Shown here in pieces: positions 46,682 through 54,786 of a stretch of DNA of 64,000 nucleotides. Each line of letters starts with the position of its first letter. Positions within the stretch are counted from its first letter, which is position 1. The position numbers and the translations under genes are program-made. The notes under the pieces are model-generated. The model had not been told where the DNA came from, did no database searches, and was given only the letters and a program-made list of their open reading frames with translations. The stretch is from Bacteroidaceae bacterium (GTDB lineage: Bacteria; Bacteroidota; Bacteroidia; Bacteroidales; Bacteroidaceae): contig JAFXVN010000072.1 of assembly GCA_017524545.1 (NCBI GenBank), forward strand, positions 124,001-188,000, read 5' to 3'.

Positions 46682-46912
46682 ATGAAACAGATTAAAGTAT
46701 TGGTAAGCTCTTGTGCTTGCAACCAGAAGTATTTCGCTCTCGTAGAGACGGTAGTGAAGAACAACCAGATTGATGCCACCGTGGAGAAGGTGGATGACAT
46801 CATGGAGGTAATGCAGTACAACGTGATGTCGCTCCCTGCATTGGTGGTTGATGGTCAGGTTGTGGCTCGTGGTCAGAAGATCGAGAAGGAACTGCTGGAG
46901 ATTTTGAAGTAA
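46682..46912 (+). CDS. Small thioredoxin-like redox protein
   Basis: The 76-residue product of the redox-active disulfide protein 2 family (Thioredoxin_3) ends with the cis-Pro segment S-L-P-A-L-V-V-D-G. The active-site region reads S-S-C-A-C-N, a C-x-C instead of the usual C-x-x-C. In this operon it may supply electrons for arsenate reduction. The gene for the ArsF-like protein starts 26 bases after the stop. Confidence 0.8.
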   Translation: MKQIKVLVSSCACNQKYFALVETVVKNNQIDATVEKVDDIMEVMQYNVMSLPALVVDGQVVARGQKIEKELLEILK

Positions 46913-46938
46913 TTCCCTAACCACAAATGCTCAGGAAT

Positions 46939-47376
46939 ATGAAAAAGTCCATTATCATCCTCATGGCAGCGATTCTTTCTACTGCCACAATCAGCGCTTG
47001 CACGGGTAATAATGCGCCCGAAACAAAAACCGAAACCGTTGCCTCGAAAGAAAGTTCGCCAGTTGAGATCATCTACTTCCATGGCAAACAGCGTTGCAAG
47101 ACTTGCGTTGCCATTGAGCAGGAAACAAAGGCGCTCGTTGAGGGCGAACTTGCACAACAGGTAAAGGATGGCAAGGTGAAGTTCCGCATCGTTGACATTT
47201 CCACCGAAGAAGGCAAGAAGTTGGCTGCGAAATACAAGGTGACGTTCTCGTCGCTCTTCGTAGTATCATCCAAAGGTGCAGAAGACCTCACTCGTTTTGC
47301 TTTCGCTAATGCGAGAAGTAATCCGAAAGAGTTCCGCAAGGAGTTGAAGAACAAGGTAGTGAAAGCAATAGAATAG
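46939..47376 (+). CDS. arsF: ArsF-family thioredoxin-like lipoprotein
   Basis: The ATG at 46939 is preferred because AGGA lies five bases upstream; a frame from 46927 adds four residues. The 145-residue product has a lipoprotein signal (hydrophobic segment then I-S-A-C-T). The mature part carries F-H-G-K-Q-R-C-K-T-C, a C-x-x-C redox motif, and later matches the family called nitrophenyl compound nitroreductase subunit ArsF. ArsE/ArsF/ArsG clusters handle organoarsenicals in human-gut Bacteroidetes; the role here is inferred from that. It is followed three bases later by arsG. Confidence 0.8.
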   Translation: MKKSIIILMAAILSTATISACTGNNAPETKTETVASKESSPVEIIYFHGKQRCKTCVAIEQETKALVEGELAQQVKDGKVKFRIVDISTEEGKKLAAKYKVTFSSLFVVSSKGAEDLTRFAFANARSNPKEFRKELKNKVVKAIE

Positions 47377-47379
47377 CGT

Positions 47380-48123
47380 ATGATGGATTTTCTCAACCAA
47401 CTTCTGGATAATAGCCAGATACCAGTAATCACGGCATTTCTTCTTGGTTTGCTAACGGCTGTAAGTCCTTGTCCGTTAGCAACGAACGTAACGGCAGTCG
47501 CCTATATTGCACGCAACTGTATGGAGGAAAACGAGGACAAAGGCAACGCCAAGCGCAAGGTGCTGTGGAGCGGCATACTCTACACCCTCGGTCGCACGCT
47601 GGCTTACACACTCCTTGGCGCACTCCTTATTTATATTATTAGGCGTGGTGCCGACACGTTCGGACTTCAAAAGTTCATCAGCGAATGGGGCGAACTCATC
47701 CTTGGTCCTGCGCTCATCGTCATCGGCTTGTTTATGCTCTTTGGCGACAAGTTGCATTTGCCGAAGTTTAGCCTCACCCCCAGCCCCTCTCCAAATGGCG
47801 AGGGGAGTTATAAAGGCAATATGGGAGCGTTGCTTCTCGGCATCCTCTTCGCCATGGCATTCTGTCCATCCAGCGGTTTGCTCTATTTCGGTATGCTGAT
47901 ACCCATGTCAGCCGAAGCTACGGCTGGCTATTTGCTGCCCCTCGTCTTCGCCATTGCTACGGCTCTGCCTGTCCTCGTGGTTGCTTGGGTACTTGCCTAT
48001 AGTATGCAGTCGATGGGCAAAGTGATGGGCAAGATAGCTGCATTCCAAAGATGGCTCAACCGCCTCGTTGCCCTTCTCTTCATCGGAGTCGGCATTTATT
48101 ATTCAATCACAATGTTCACGTAA
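47380..48123 (+). CDS. arsG: ArsG-family efflux permease with an in-frame repeat insert
   Basis: The 247-residue membrane protein of the DsbD/CcdA-like fold has six to seven helices and L-T-A-V-S-P-C-P-L near 26-34, F-C-P-S-S-G-L near 166-172. The family is annotated as an aromatic aminobenzylarsenical efflux permease. An insert S-L-T-P-S-P-S-P-N-G-E-G (from DNA at about 47772-47807, with CCCCTC ... GAGGGG arms) lies in the loop near residue 135. This is a known type of small palindromic repeat in Bacteroidetes that lands in frame. The ATG at 47380 is in the normal place, three bases after arsF. acr3 begins seven bases after the stop. Confidence 0.85.
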   Translation: MMDFLNQLLDNSQIPVITAFLLGLLTAVSPCPLATNVTAVAYIARNCMEENEDKGNAKRKVLWSGILYTLGRTLAYTLLGALLIYIIRRGADTFGLQKFISEWGELILGPALIVIGLFMLFGDKLHLPKFSLTPSPSPNGEGSYKGNMGALLLGILFAMAFCPSSGLLYFGMLIPMSAEATAGYLLPLVFAIATALPVLVVAWVLAYSMQSMGKVMGKIAAFQRWLNRLVALLFIGVGIYYSITMFT

Positions 48124-48130
48124 ATAAACC

Positions 48131-49165
48131 ATGGAAAAAGGAATCGGATTCTTTGAGCGCTATCTTACGATATGGGTAGCACTCTGCATAGTATTAGGTT
48201 TGCTTATTGGTCAGAATCTCCCTGCCTTGCCCCGAACACTCAGCCAATGGGAATATGCCAATGTCAGCATCCCGATGTCAGTACTCATTTGGCTGATGAT
48301 CTGGCCAATGATGATGAAGATTGACTTCCGTAGCGTGCTGAATGTCGGACGTAATCCCAAAGGAATCGTCATCACCTGCGTTACGAACTGGATTATCAAG
48401 CCATTCAGTATGTTCTTGATAGCCAAATTCTTCTTGTGCGTTGTTTTCGGACGATTCATCCCAGCATATTTGGCAAACGACTATCTGGCAGGTGCTGTTT
48501 TGCTTGGGGCTGCCCCATGCACCGCAATGGTGTTTGTGTGGAGTCACCTGACCAAAGGTGATGCGGCTTATACGTTGGTGCAGGTAGCCATCAACGACCT
48601 GATCATACTGGTAGCTTTTGCACCTATCGTAGGATTTCTCCTCGAAGTGGGAGGCGTAAGCATACCTTGGGACACTCTGTTGCTTTCTGTCGTTCTATTT
48701 GTCGTGATACCACTTGTTGCAGGTGTCATCACACGTTATATGGTAATCAAGAAACGAGGAAAGGAGTATTTTGAGAACGTCTTCATAGGGAAGTTCAACA
48801 GCATTACCACCATTGGTCTTCTGCTCACGCTTATCATTCTATTCTCGTTCCAGGGCGATGTCATTCTGGAGAATCCCTTCCACATCTTCCTGATTGCCAT
48901 ACCATTGACAATACAGACGTTCCTTATCTTCTTCATTGCCTACCGATGGGCAAAGGCATGGAAACTGCCACATAGAATAGCCTCTCCGGCAGGAATGATC
49001 GGAGCCAGCAATTTCTTTGAACTGGCTGTTGCCGTAGCCATTTCACTCTTTGGCTTGCACTCAGGAGCATCGCTTGCTACAGTGGTTGGCGTGCTGGTAG
49101 AAGTACCTGTTATGCTGACACTTGTGAGAATTTCAAATAAGACAAAACATCTGTTCAACGATTAA
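48131..49165 (+). CDS. acr3: ACR3 arsenite efflux permease
   Basis: The 344-residue, ten-helix permease of the ACR3 family exports arsenite by proton antiport. The conserved C-T-A-M-V-F-V-W-S motif follows G-A-A-P at Cys130, matching the essential cysteine of characterised Acr3 proteins, and V-E-V-P-V-M appears near the end. It lies between arsG and arsC, with four bases to arsC. Confidence 0.95.
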   Translation: MEKGIGFFERYLTIWVALCIVLGLLIGQNLPALPRTLSQWEYANVSIPMSVLIWLMIWPMMMKIDFRSVLNVGRNPKGIVITCVTNWIIKPFSMFLIAKFFLCVVFGRFIPAYLANDYLAGAVLLGAAPCTAMVFVWSHLTKGDAAYTLVQVAINDLIILVAFAPIVGFLLEVGGVSIPWDTLLLSVVLFVVIPLVAGVITRYMVIKKRGKEYFENVFIGKFNSITTIGLLLTLIILFSFQGDVILENPFHIFLIAIPLTIQTFLIFFIAYRWAKAWKLPHRIASPAGMIGASNFFELAVAVAISLFGLHSGASLATVVGVLVEVPVMLTLVRISNKTKHLFND

Positions 49166-49169
49166 GTTT

Positions 49170-49613
49170 ATGGCACGCATATTAGTTCTTTGTACCGGCA
49201 ACCGTTGTCGAAGCCAGATGGCACAAGGCATTCTGCAAAGTATTGACCCTGGGCTCGAAGTCCATTCTGCTGGCATTCATCCTGCTGCAGAGGTTCACCC
49301 TCTTGGCATCAAGGTGATGGCTGAGATTGGTATCGACATCAGCAATCACTACCCGAAGCATATCGACCAACACCTTGGCGAATCGTGGGATTACGTCATT
49401 ACCGTTTGTGGTGGAGCCAACGAATCCTGTCCTGTCTTCATCGGGAAAGTAGGCAAGCGTCTTCACATTGGCTTTGATGATCCAGATGCTTTTAAGGGCA
49501 CGGAAGAAGAGATACTGCCTGAGTTTCGCAGAGTTCGTGATGAAATAATGGCAAAGATGCAAGATTTCTATTTGTCTGAGAGAATAGGCATCAAGATAGA
49601 ATGCTGTTCATAA
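49170..49613 (+). CDS. arsC: Thioredoxin-coupled arsenate reductase (LMW-PTP type)
   Basis: The 147-residue product reduces arsenate to arsenite for export by ACR3. The nucleophile is Cys8 in C-T-G-N-R-C-R-S; the disulfide relay cysteines are Cys80 and Cys87 in V-C-G-G-A-N-E-S-C-P, spaced as in the S. aureus-type enzyme. The D-D-P-D motif is near 106-109. The gene is intact and lies in the middle of the operon. Confidence 0.95.
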   Translation: MARILVLCTGNRCRSQMAQGILQSIDPGLEVHSAGIHPAAEVHPLGIKVMAEIGIDISNHYPKHIDQHLGESWDYVITVCGGANESCPVFIGKVGKRLHIGFDDPDAFKGTEEEILPEFRRVRDEIMAKMQDFYLSERIGIKIECCS

Positions 49614-49631
49614 ACCTTATAACCTCAAAAA

Positions 49632-50600
49632 ATGATACAACAATTTGCAGATTGGCTGATCTATGACCTTTTCGGCATAGACTCCACTACACGCTTGGGC
49701 GAAGCTCTCAACTTCTTCGTCTATGACTCCCTGAAGATCATTCTGCTGCTCTTCCTCATCAGCACGGTGATGGGCGTGGTCAATGCCTATTTCCCTGTGG
49801 AGCGACTACGCAACTTCCTCAATTCACGCAAACTATATGGTATGCAATACCTGCTGGCATCGGTCTTTGGAGCCGTAACGCCCTTCTGCTCATGCTCCTC
49901 AATACCGCTGTTCATCGGTTTCGTTAAAGGTGGCATACCATTGGGCGTGACCTTCTCGTTCCTCATCACTTCACCTCTGGTCAATGAGGTGGCAGTAGCG
50001 ATGTTCGCCGGAACATTCGGCTGGAAGGTGACTGCCATTTACGTCATCAGCGGCATACTGCTTGGCACAATCGGCGGCTTCATCCTGGGCAAGATGAAGT
50101 TGGAGAAGCATCTGAGTCCTTGGGTGTTGCAAATCCAGCGGATGGCAAGTGGAGCACAAGAGGAACTGACCACCGAACGCATCACACTCATTCGACGAAT
50201 GCCGCAGATTATAAAGGAAGCCATCGGCATCATCCGTGGCGTAATCCTCTACGTCATCATCGGCATCGCCATCGGAGCCACAATGCACGGCTATGTGCCA
50301 GAAGGATTCTTCGAGGAGTATCTGAGTGGCGAACACTGGTATGCCGTACCATTGGCGGTTATCCTTGCCGTACCAATGTATGCCAATGCAGCCGGCATTG
50401 TCCCTGTTGTAGAGGTCTTTGTAGCCAAAGGCGTAAGCCTCGGTACTGCCCTTGCCTTCATGATGTCGGTAGTAGGTCTCTCATTGCCCGAAGCCACCAT
50501 GCTAAAGAAAGTCATGAACATGCGTCTCATCGGCATCTTTTTCGGCACGGTTGCCCTCGCCATCATCCTGCTCGGTTGGCTGTTCAATGCCGTGTTGTAA
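49632..50600 (+). CDS. arsP: ArsP/DUF318-type permease, copy 1
   Basis: The 322-residue permease has about eight to ten helices, the signature T-P-F-C-S-C-S-S near 83-90, and Y-A-N-A-A-G-I-V-P-V-V-E-V near 250-263. ArsP exports trivalent organoarsenicals; relatives are called SO_0444-family Cu/Zn transporters, so the substrate is not certain. A copy of the same length and mostly identical sequence lies at 53689, beyond the TonB receptor and cation-efflux genes. Confidence 0.85.
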   Translation: MIQQFADWLIYDLFGIDSTTRLGEALNFFVYDSLKIILLLFLISTVMGVVNAYFPVERLRNFLNSRKLYGMQYLLASVFGAVTPFCSCSSIPLFIGFVKGGIPLGVTFSFLITSPLVNEVAVAMFAGTFGWKVTAIYVISGILLGTIGGFILGKMKLEKHLSPWVLQIQRMASGAQEELTTERITLIRRMPQIIKEAIGIIRGVILYVIIGIAIGATMHGYVPEGFFEEYLSGEHWYAVPLAVILAVPMYANAAGIVPVVEVFVAKGVSLGTALAFMMSVVGLSLPEATMLKKVMNMRLIGIFFGTVALAIILLGWLFNAVL

Positions 50601-50658
50601 ACCACACACATCCAACCATCTCTATTCAATCATCATCAATAATTAAGGACACAATTTA

Positions 50659-52845
50659 ATGAGACATTTTATAATACTAATATTCTTATGGATAATATCT
50701 CTGTCACAGACAGCAGCCGCGCTTAACACATTTAAGGCAAAAATCATAGACGGAGACAGCGGCGAACCGCTAATAGGAGCGTCCGCAACTGTGGAGGGGA
50801 CACAACTGGGAAATGTAGCCGACAAGGACGGTTTCGTGGAAATCACAGGTATCCCCGATGGTCCACAAACCATCAGGTTCAGCTATCTTGGATATGAGAC
50901 AGAGGAAAAGAGTTATGTGTTTCCTTTGTCTGATGGCGAACCCTATGTAACAATTACACTTGAAGAGGGCGAAGACAACGAGCTGGAAGGGGTTGTTATC
51001 TCTGCAACCCGAGGCACCCGCACTTTCAGGGATATTCCGACGCGTGTGGAATTTATCGGTTCAGAGGAACTTGAAGAGAAAAATGTCATGAAGCCCGGTG
51101 ATATAAGAATGCTGCTCAGCGAAAGCACTGGCATACAGACACAGCAGACTTCGGCCATCTCCGGCAACGCCATGATAAAAATACAGGGTCTTGACGGTAA
51201 ATACACCCAAATTCTCCGTGACGGTTTTCCCGTTTTTTCCGGAGCTGCTGCCGGTCTCGGAATGTTACAGACTCCGCCCCTTGACCTGAGACAGGTCGAG
51301 ATTATAAAAGGATCCTCAAGTACCCTCTATGGCGGTGGCGCCATCGCAGGTCTTGTCAATCTTGTAACCAAGACCCCCACAGAAAAGCGTGATTTTCAGA
51401 TACAGCTTAACGGGACAACCGCAAAAGGGCTGGATGTCAACACTTTCTTCGGACAGCGTTTTGGCAAAGTCGGCACCACTGTCTTCGCATCCTACAATCG
51501 GAACTGGGCTTATGATCCCTCGCATGTGGGATTCACTGCCATACCTCAATTTGATAGGTTTACTGTAAATCCCACTCTTTTCCTGTACTTTACAGAGAGC
51601 ACCAACCTTAATATAGGGCTGGAGTCAATGGTCGAGAACCGTCTTGGAGGCGATATGGAATACATACGCCACGGATATTCAGAGGAACATCCATATTTTG
51701 AGCGGAACAAATCACAGCGTTATTCCTCGCGAATCTCATTCAAGCACAGATTTGATGATCAGAGCAGCCTTAACGTAAAGAACAGCGCGACACTCTACAA
51801 ACGAGACATCACCATTCCTACATATAATTTTAATGGAGACCAGTGGTCAACATTCAGTGAAATCTCATACGTTAATTCGGGAGAAATCTCTGAATGGATT
51901 GTCGGTGGTAATGTATGGACCGAACGGTTCAACGAAAAGAGAATCACAAACAATCTTGACCGAGACTATTCACTCGACACCTATGGCATATTTGTGAACA
52001 ACACCACAAACGTATCTGACCGGGTGATCCTTGAAGCCGGACTCCGTGGCGATTATGTCAAAGACTATGGATTTATAGTTCTTCCACGCATATCGGCACT
52101 TTTCAAACTGTCGGACAAATTCTCGACCCGTATTGGTGGAGGATTCGGCTATAAGCCACCCACAATATTCTCTGAGGAAAGCGAACGTCTTCAATTCGCA
52201 AACATTCTCCCTGTGGACAAAGATGTCAATAGCATAGAGCGAAGCTATGGGGCTCAGGCCGATGTGAATTACCGCACAAGCATCGCGGACGGCAGAGTCA
52301 TTTTCACAGCTAACCAGCTCTTCTTCTTCACTTATCTGAGACACCCGCTTGAACTGAGACCCCTGCACAACGGGCTTTACCAGTTCTTCAATATCAACGG
52401 AAACATGCGCAGCCTTGGCGCAGAGACAAATCTGAAAGTCAAGTATTCAGACTTCAGCCTGTTTCTCGGGTATACATTCAACCATGCCCGTGTAAGAGAG
52501 GACGGTCACACCTACGATAAGACGCTGACGCCTAAACACCGTCTCAATTCAGTGCTTATGTATGAGGTTGAGGATTCATGGCGTATAGGCTACGAACTTT
52601 ACTATACCAGCCGTCAGCGACTCACCGATGGAATGTATGGCAAAGGATATGTGACAATGGGCCTTATGGTACAGAAAATTTGGGAGAAATTCTCAGTGTA
52701 TGCAAACTTTGAGAACTTCACCGACCGCCGCCAGACAAGATTTGACACCATCTATACCGGCAGCGTCACAAATCCCGTTTTCCGTGATATTTATGCACCT
52801 CTCGAAGGATTCGTGGCTAATTTTGGTGTGATTATCAAAATTTGA
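50659..52845 (+). CDS. TonB-dependent outer-membrane receptor
   Basis: The 728-residue product has a signal peptide (residues 1-21) and an N-terminal carboxypeptidase-regulatory-like domain (about 24-105). The plug (about 115-235; Q-G-L-D-G-K-Y-T and Y-G-G-G-A-I-A-G-L-V-N-L) is followed by a beta barrel ending in an aromatic-rich strand. It is shorter than SusC proteins and closer to BtuB/metal receptors. It starts 58 bases after arsP and shares its direction. The substrate is unknown; position beside arsenic and cation genes suggests a metal or metalloid compound. A strong terminator follows. Confidence 0.9.
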   Translation: MRHFIILIFLWIISLSQTAAALNTFKAKIIDGDSGEPLIGASATVEGTQLGNVADKDGFVEITGIPDGPQTIRFSYLGYETEEKSYVFPLSDGEPYVTITLEEGEDNELEGVVISATRGTRTFRDIPTRVEFIGSEELEEKNVMKPGDIRMLLSESTGIQTQQTSAISGNAMIKIQGLDGKYTQILRDGFPVFSGAAAGLGMLQTPPLDLRQVEIIKGSSSTLYGGGAIAGLVNLVTKTPTEKRDFQIQLNGTTAKGLDVNTFFGQRFGKVGTTVFASYNRNWAYDPSHVGFTAIPQFDRFTVNPTLFLYFTESTNLNIGLESMVENRLGGDMEYIRHGYSEEHPYFERNKSQRYSSRISFKHRFDDQSSLNVKNSATLYKRDITIPTYNFNGDQWSTFSEISYVNSGEISEWIVGGNVWTERFNEKRITNNLDRDYSLDTYGIFVNNTTNVSDRVILEAGLRGDYVKDYGFIVLPRISALFKLSDKFSTRIGGGFGYKPPTIFSEESERLQFANILPVDKDVNSIERSYGAQADVNYRTSIADGRVIFTANQLFFFTYLRHPLELRPLHNGLYQFFNINGNMRSLGAETNLKVKYSDFSLFLGYTFNHARVREDGHTYDKTLTPKHRLNSVLMYEVEDSWRIGYELYYTSRQRLTDGMYGKGYVTMGLMVQKIWEKFSVYANFENFTDRRQTRFDTIYTGSVTNPVFRDIYAPLEGFVANFGVIIKI

Positions 52846-52886
52846 TTAGTGATGTGATAACGTGGACACATCATATTGTTAGGACA

Positions 52887-52930
52887 AGACAGCGATATGC
52901 CTAAAGAACATGGCATATCGCTGTCTCGTG
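52887..52930 (+). terminator. Terminator after the TonB receptor
   Basis: A perfect 15-bp stem (AGACAGCGATATGCC with its complement at 52912-52926) and a 10-base loop, followed by a short T run. Confidence 0.85.
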
Positions 52931-53026
52931 TTTATATACAGTATTCTCTTCGTCATTACGGCAGACTGGCAAGACCGCAATTGAAGGTGTATGGAATACC
53001 TCTTTTTAAGTTTTGTATACTGTAAT

Positions 53027-53629
53027 CTATTTTGAAAGTTTCAGAATCCTTAACGCACCTGAAATTACGATGCAGAATATTATAAGACCTACTACAAGAT
53101 CGGGGATGCCACTGCCAATAAAATGCACCATCAGAGCGGCTGCTATCACACCCAGGTTTATGATTACATCGTTTGCTGAGAAGATGACGCTTGCCTTCAT
53201 ATGGGCATCTATGCTGTGTGAACGTTGCAGCAGCCAAAGGCACAAGGCATTTGCAATAAGTGCGGCTCCCGAAACGGATATCATTACAATATAATGAGGC
53301 ATTTCCTCCATGCCAAGGAAACGCCTCAGCACTTCCCACAGGCCAATAACCGCAAGTGTTAGCTGGATGATTCCACACCACATAGCCACGCGCTTTTTTC
53401 TGCGCACAGTGGCACCTACAACCGCAAGGCTCATGCCGTAGACCAATGCATCAGCCAGCATGTCAAGACCGTCTGCAACGAGTCCCATAGAGTCGGCGAT
53501 ATAACCGAACACCGTCTCAAGTACAAAGAAAACAGCATTGATTACCAACACCTGTATCAGAATTTTCCTTTGCGTCTTATCTTCTTCTGTATCAGTCTTG
53601 ACATCGTCGTCGATAGTTTCTTCCGACAA
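53027..53629 (-). CDS. Cation diffusion facilitator-like transporter, start unclear
   Basis: The 200-residue product has five to six membrane helices with A-D-G-L-D-M-L-A-D-A-L near 54-64 and S-A-N-D-V near 151-155, the paired transport-site motifs of small cation-efflux (CDF/CzcD-like) proteins. The first usable codon is a TTG at 53629. The frame continues open upstream (residues such as L-E-S-L-N-L-G-T-H-L-L) to a stop near 53690 without an ATG, and abuts the start of the second arsP copy. The 5' end was probably cut off when that copy came in, so the gene may be broken or expressed poorly. Confidence 0.7.
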   Translation of the reverse strand: MSEETIDDDVKTDTEEDKTQRKILIQVLVINAVFFVLETVFGYIADSMGLVADGLDMLADALVYGMSLAVVGATVRRKKRVAMWCGIIQLTLAVIGLWEVLRRFLGMEEMPHYIVMISVSGAALIANALCLWLLQRSHSIDAHMKASVIFSANDVIINLGVIAAALMVHFIGSGIPDLVVGLIIFCIVISGALRILKLSK

Positions 53630-53688
53630 TAGATGCGTACCTAAATTGAGTGACTCAAGCGTGGGAGTAATCTCAGTCGCATAGCATT

Positions 53689-54657
53689 ATGATACAACAA
53701 TTTGCCGATTGGCTTATCTTCGACCTTTTGGGCATGGATGCCAACTCGCGTCTGGGTGAGGCAGTCAATTTCTTCGTCTATGACTCAACGAAAATCATCC
53801 TCTTGCTCTTTTCCATCAGCATCGTGATGGGCATTGTTAATGCCTACTTCCCGATAGAACGTCTGCGCAATTATCTCTCGTCGCACCGGCTCTATGGTTT
53901 TCAGTACCTGCTGGCAAGTATTTTCGGAGTCATCACACCATTCTGTTCCTGCTCGTCCATACCACTTTTCATCGGATTCGTCAAGGGAGGCATTCCCTTG
54001 GGCGTAACCTTCGCTTTCCTCATCACTTCACCTTTGGTCAATGAGGTGGCTGTGGCAATGTTCCTCGGCACCTTCGGTTGGCAGGTGACAGCCATCTATG
54101 TCGCGTGCGGCATCGTGATGGGAATGGTGGGAGGTTTCGTGTTAGGCAAGCTGAAACTCGAACGCTACCTCTCGCCATGGATCCTTCAGATGCAGCAGAT
54201 GCAAATGCAAGCCGACGAGGCATTTGAAGCAGAACACACACCTTTCATGAAACGTCTGCCATCCATCACGAAAGATGCCCTCGGCATCGTCCGTGGGGTG
54301 ATCCTTTACGTCCTGCTCGGCATCGCCATTGGCGCAGCCATCCATGGTTATATGCCCGAAGATTTCTTTGCCGACTTCATGCAGAAGGCAGGATTGCTGG
54401 GAGTACCGGCAAGTGTGCTCATAGCCGTTCCGATGTACGCCAATGCTGCTGGAATCGTCCCTGTTGTGGAGGTGTTCGTTGCCAAGGGCATTCCTCTCGG
54501 CACAGCCCTCGCCTTCATGATGTCAGTGGTAGGACTATCCCTGCCCGAAGCCACAATGCTCAAGAAGGTGATGACTTGGCGGCTCATCGGCATCTTCTTC
54601 GGCACAGTAGCATTTATGATCATGATTTTAGGGTGGACGTTCAATCAGATATTGTAG
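53689..54657 (+). CDS. arsP: ArsP/DUF318-type permease, copy 2
   Basis: A 322-residue protein of exactly the same length as the 49632 copy and largely identical, including the opening M-I-Q-Q-F-A-D-W-L-I and T-P-F-C-S-C-S-S; differences cluster in the loop near 165-190. Duplication followed by divergence is likely. It is transcribed away from the CDF gene across only 59 bases, and no clear promoter is seen there. Confidence 0.85.
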   Translation: MIQQFADWLIFDLLGMDANSRLGEAVNFFVYDSTKIILLLFSISIVMGIVNAYFPIERLRNYLSSHRLYGFQYLLASIFGVITPFCSCSSIPLFIGFVKGGIPLGVTFAFLITSPLVNEVAVAMFLGTFGWQVTAIYVACGIVMGMVGGFVLGKLKLERYLSPWILQMQQMQMQADEAFEAEHTPFMKRLPSITKDALGIVRGVILYVLLGIAIGAAIHGYMPEDFFADFMQKAGLLGVPASVLIAVPMYANAAGIVPVVEVFVAKGIPLGTALAFMMSVVGLSLPEATMLKKVMTWRLIGIFFGTVAFMIMILGWTFNQIL

Positions 54658-54719
54658 ATTTGAAAATAGTGGCAATGGAGTATCTGGCAGGGAAACGAAA
54701 GTAAGTGCGTAATATTTAG

Positions 54720-54764
54720 CGAGGGTGTTTCAAAATCTGCAAAGAAGCTTTTGCAACACCCTCG
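54720..54764. terminator. Convergent terminator between arsP copy 2 and the relaxase
   Basis: CGAGGGTGTT/AACACCCTCG, with an inner TGCAAAG/CTTTTGCA stem, lies between genes that end toward each other. Confidence 0.8.
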
Positions 54765-54786
54765 TTGAATACAAATAGTTTCTATG

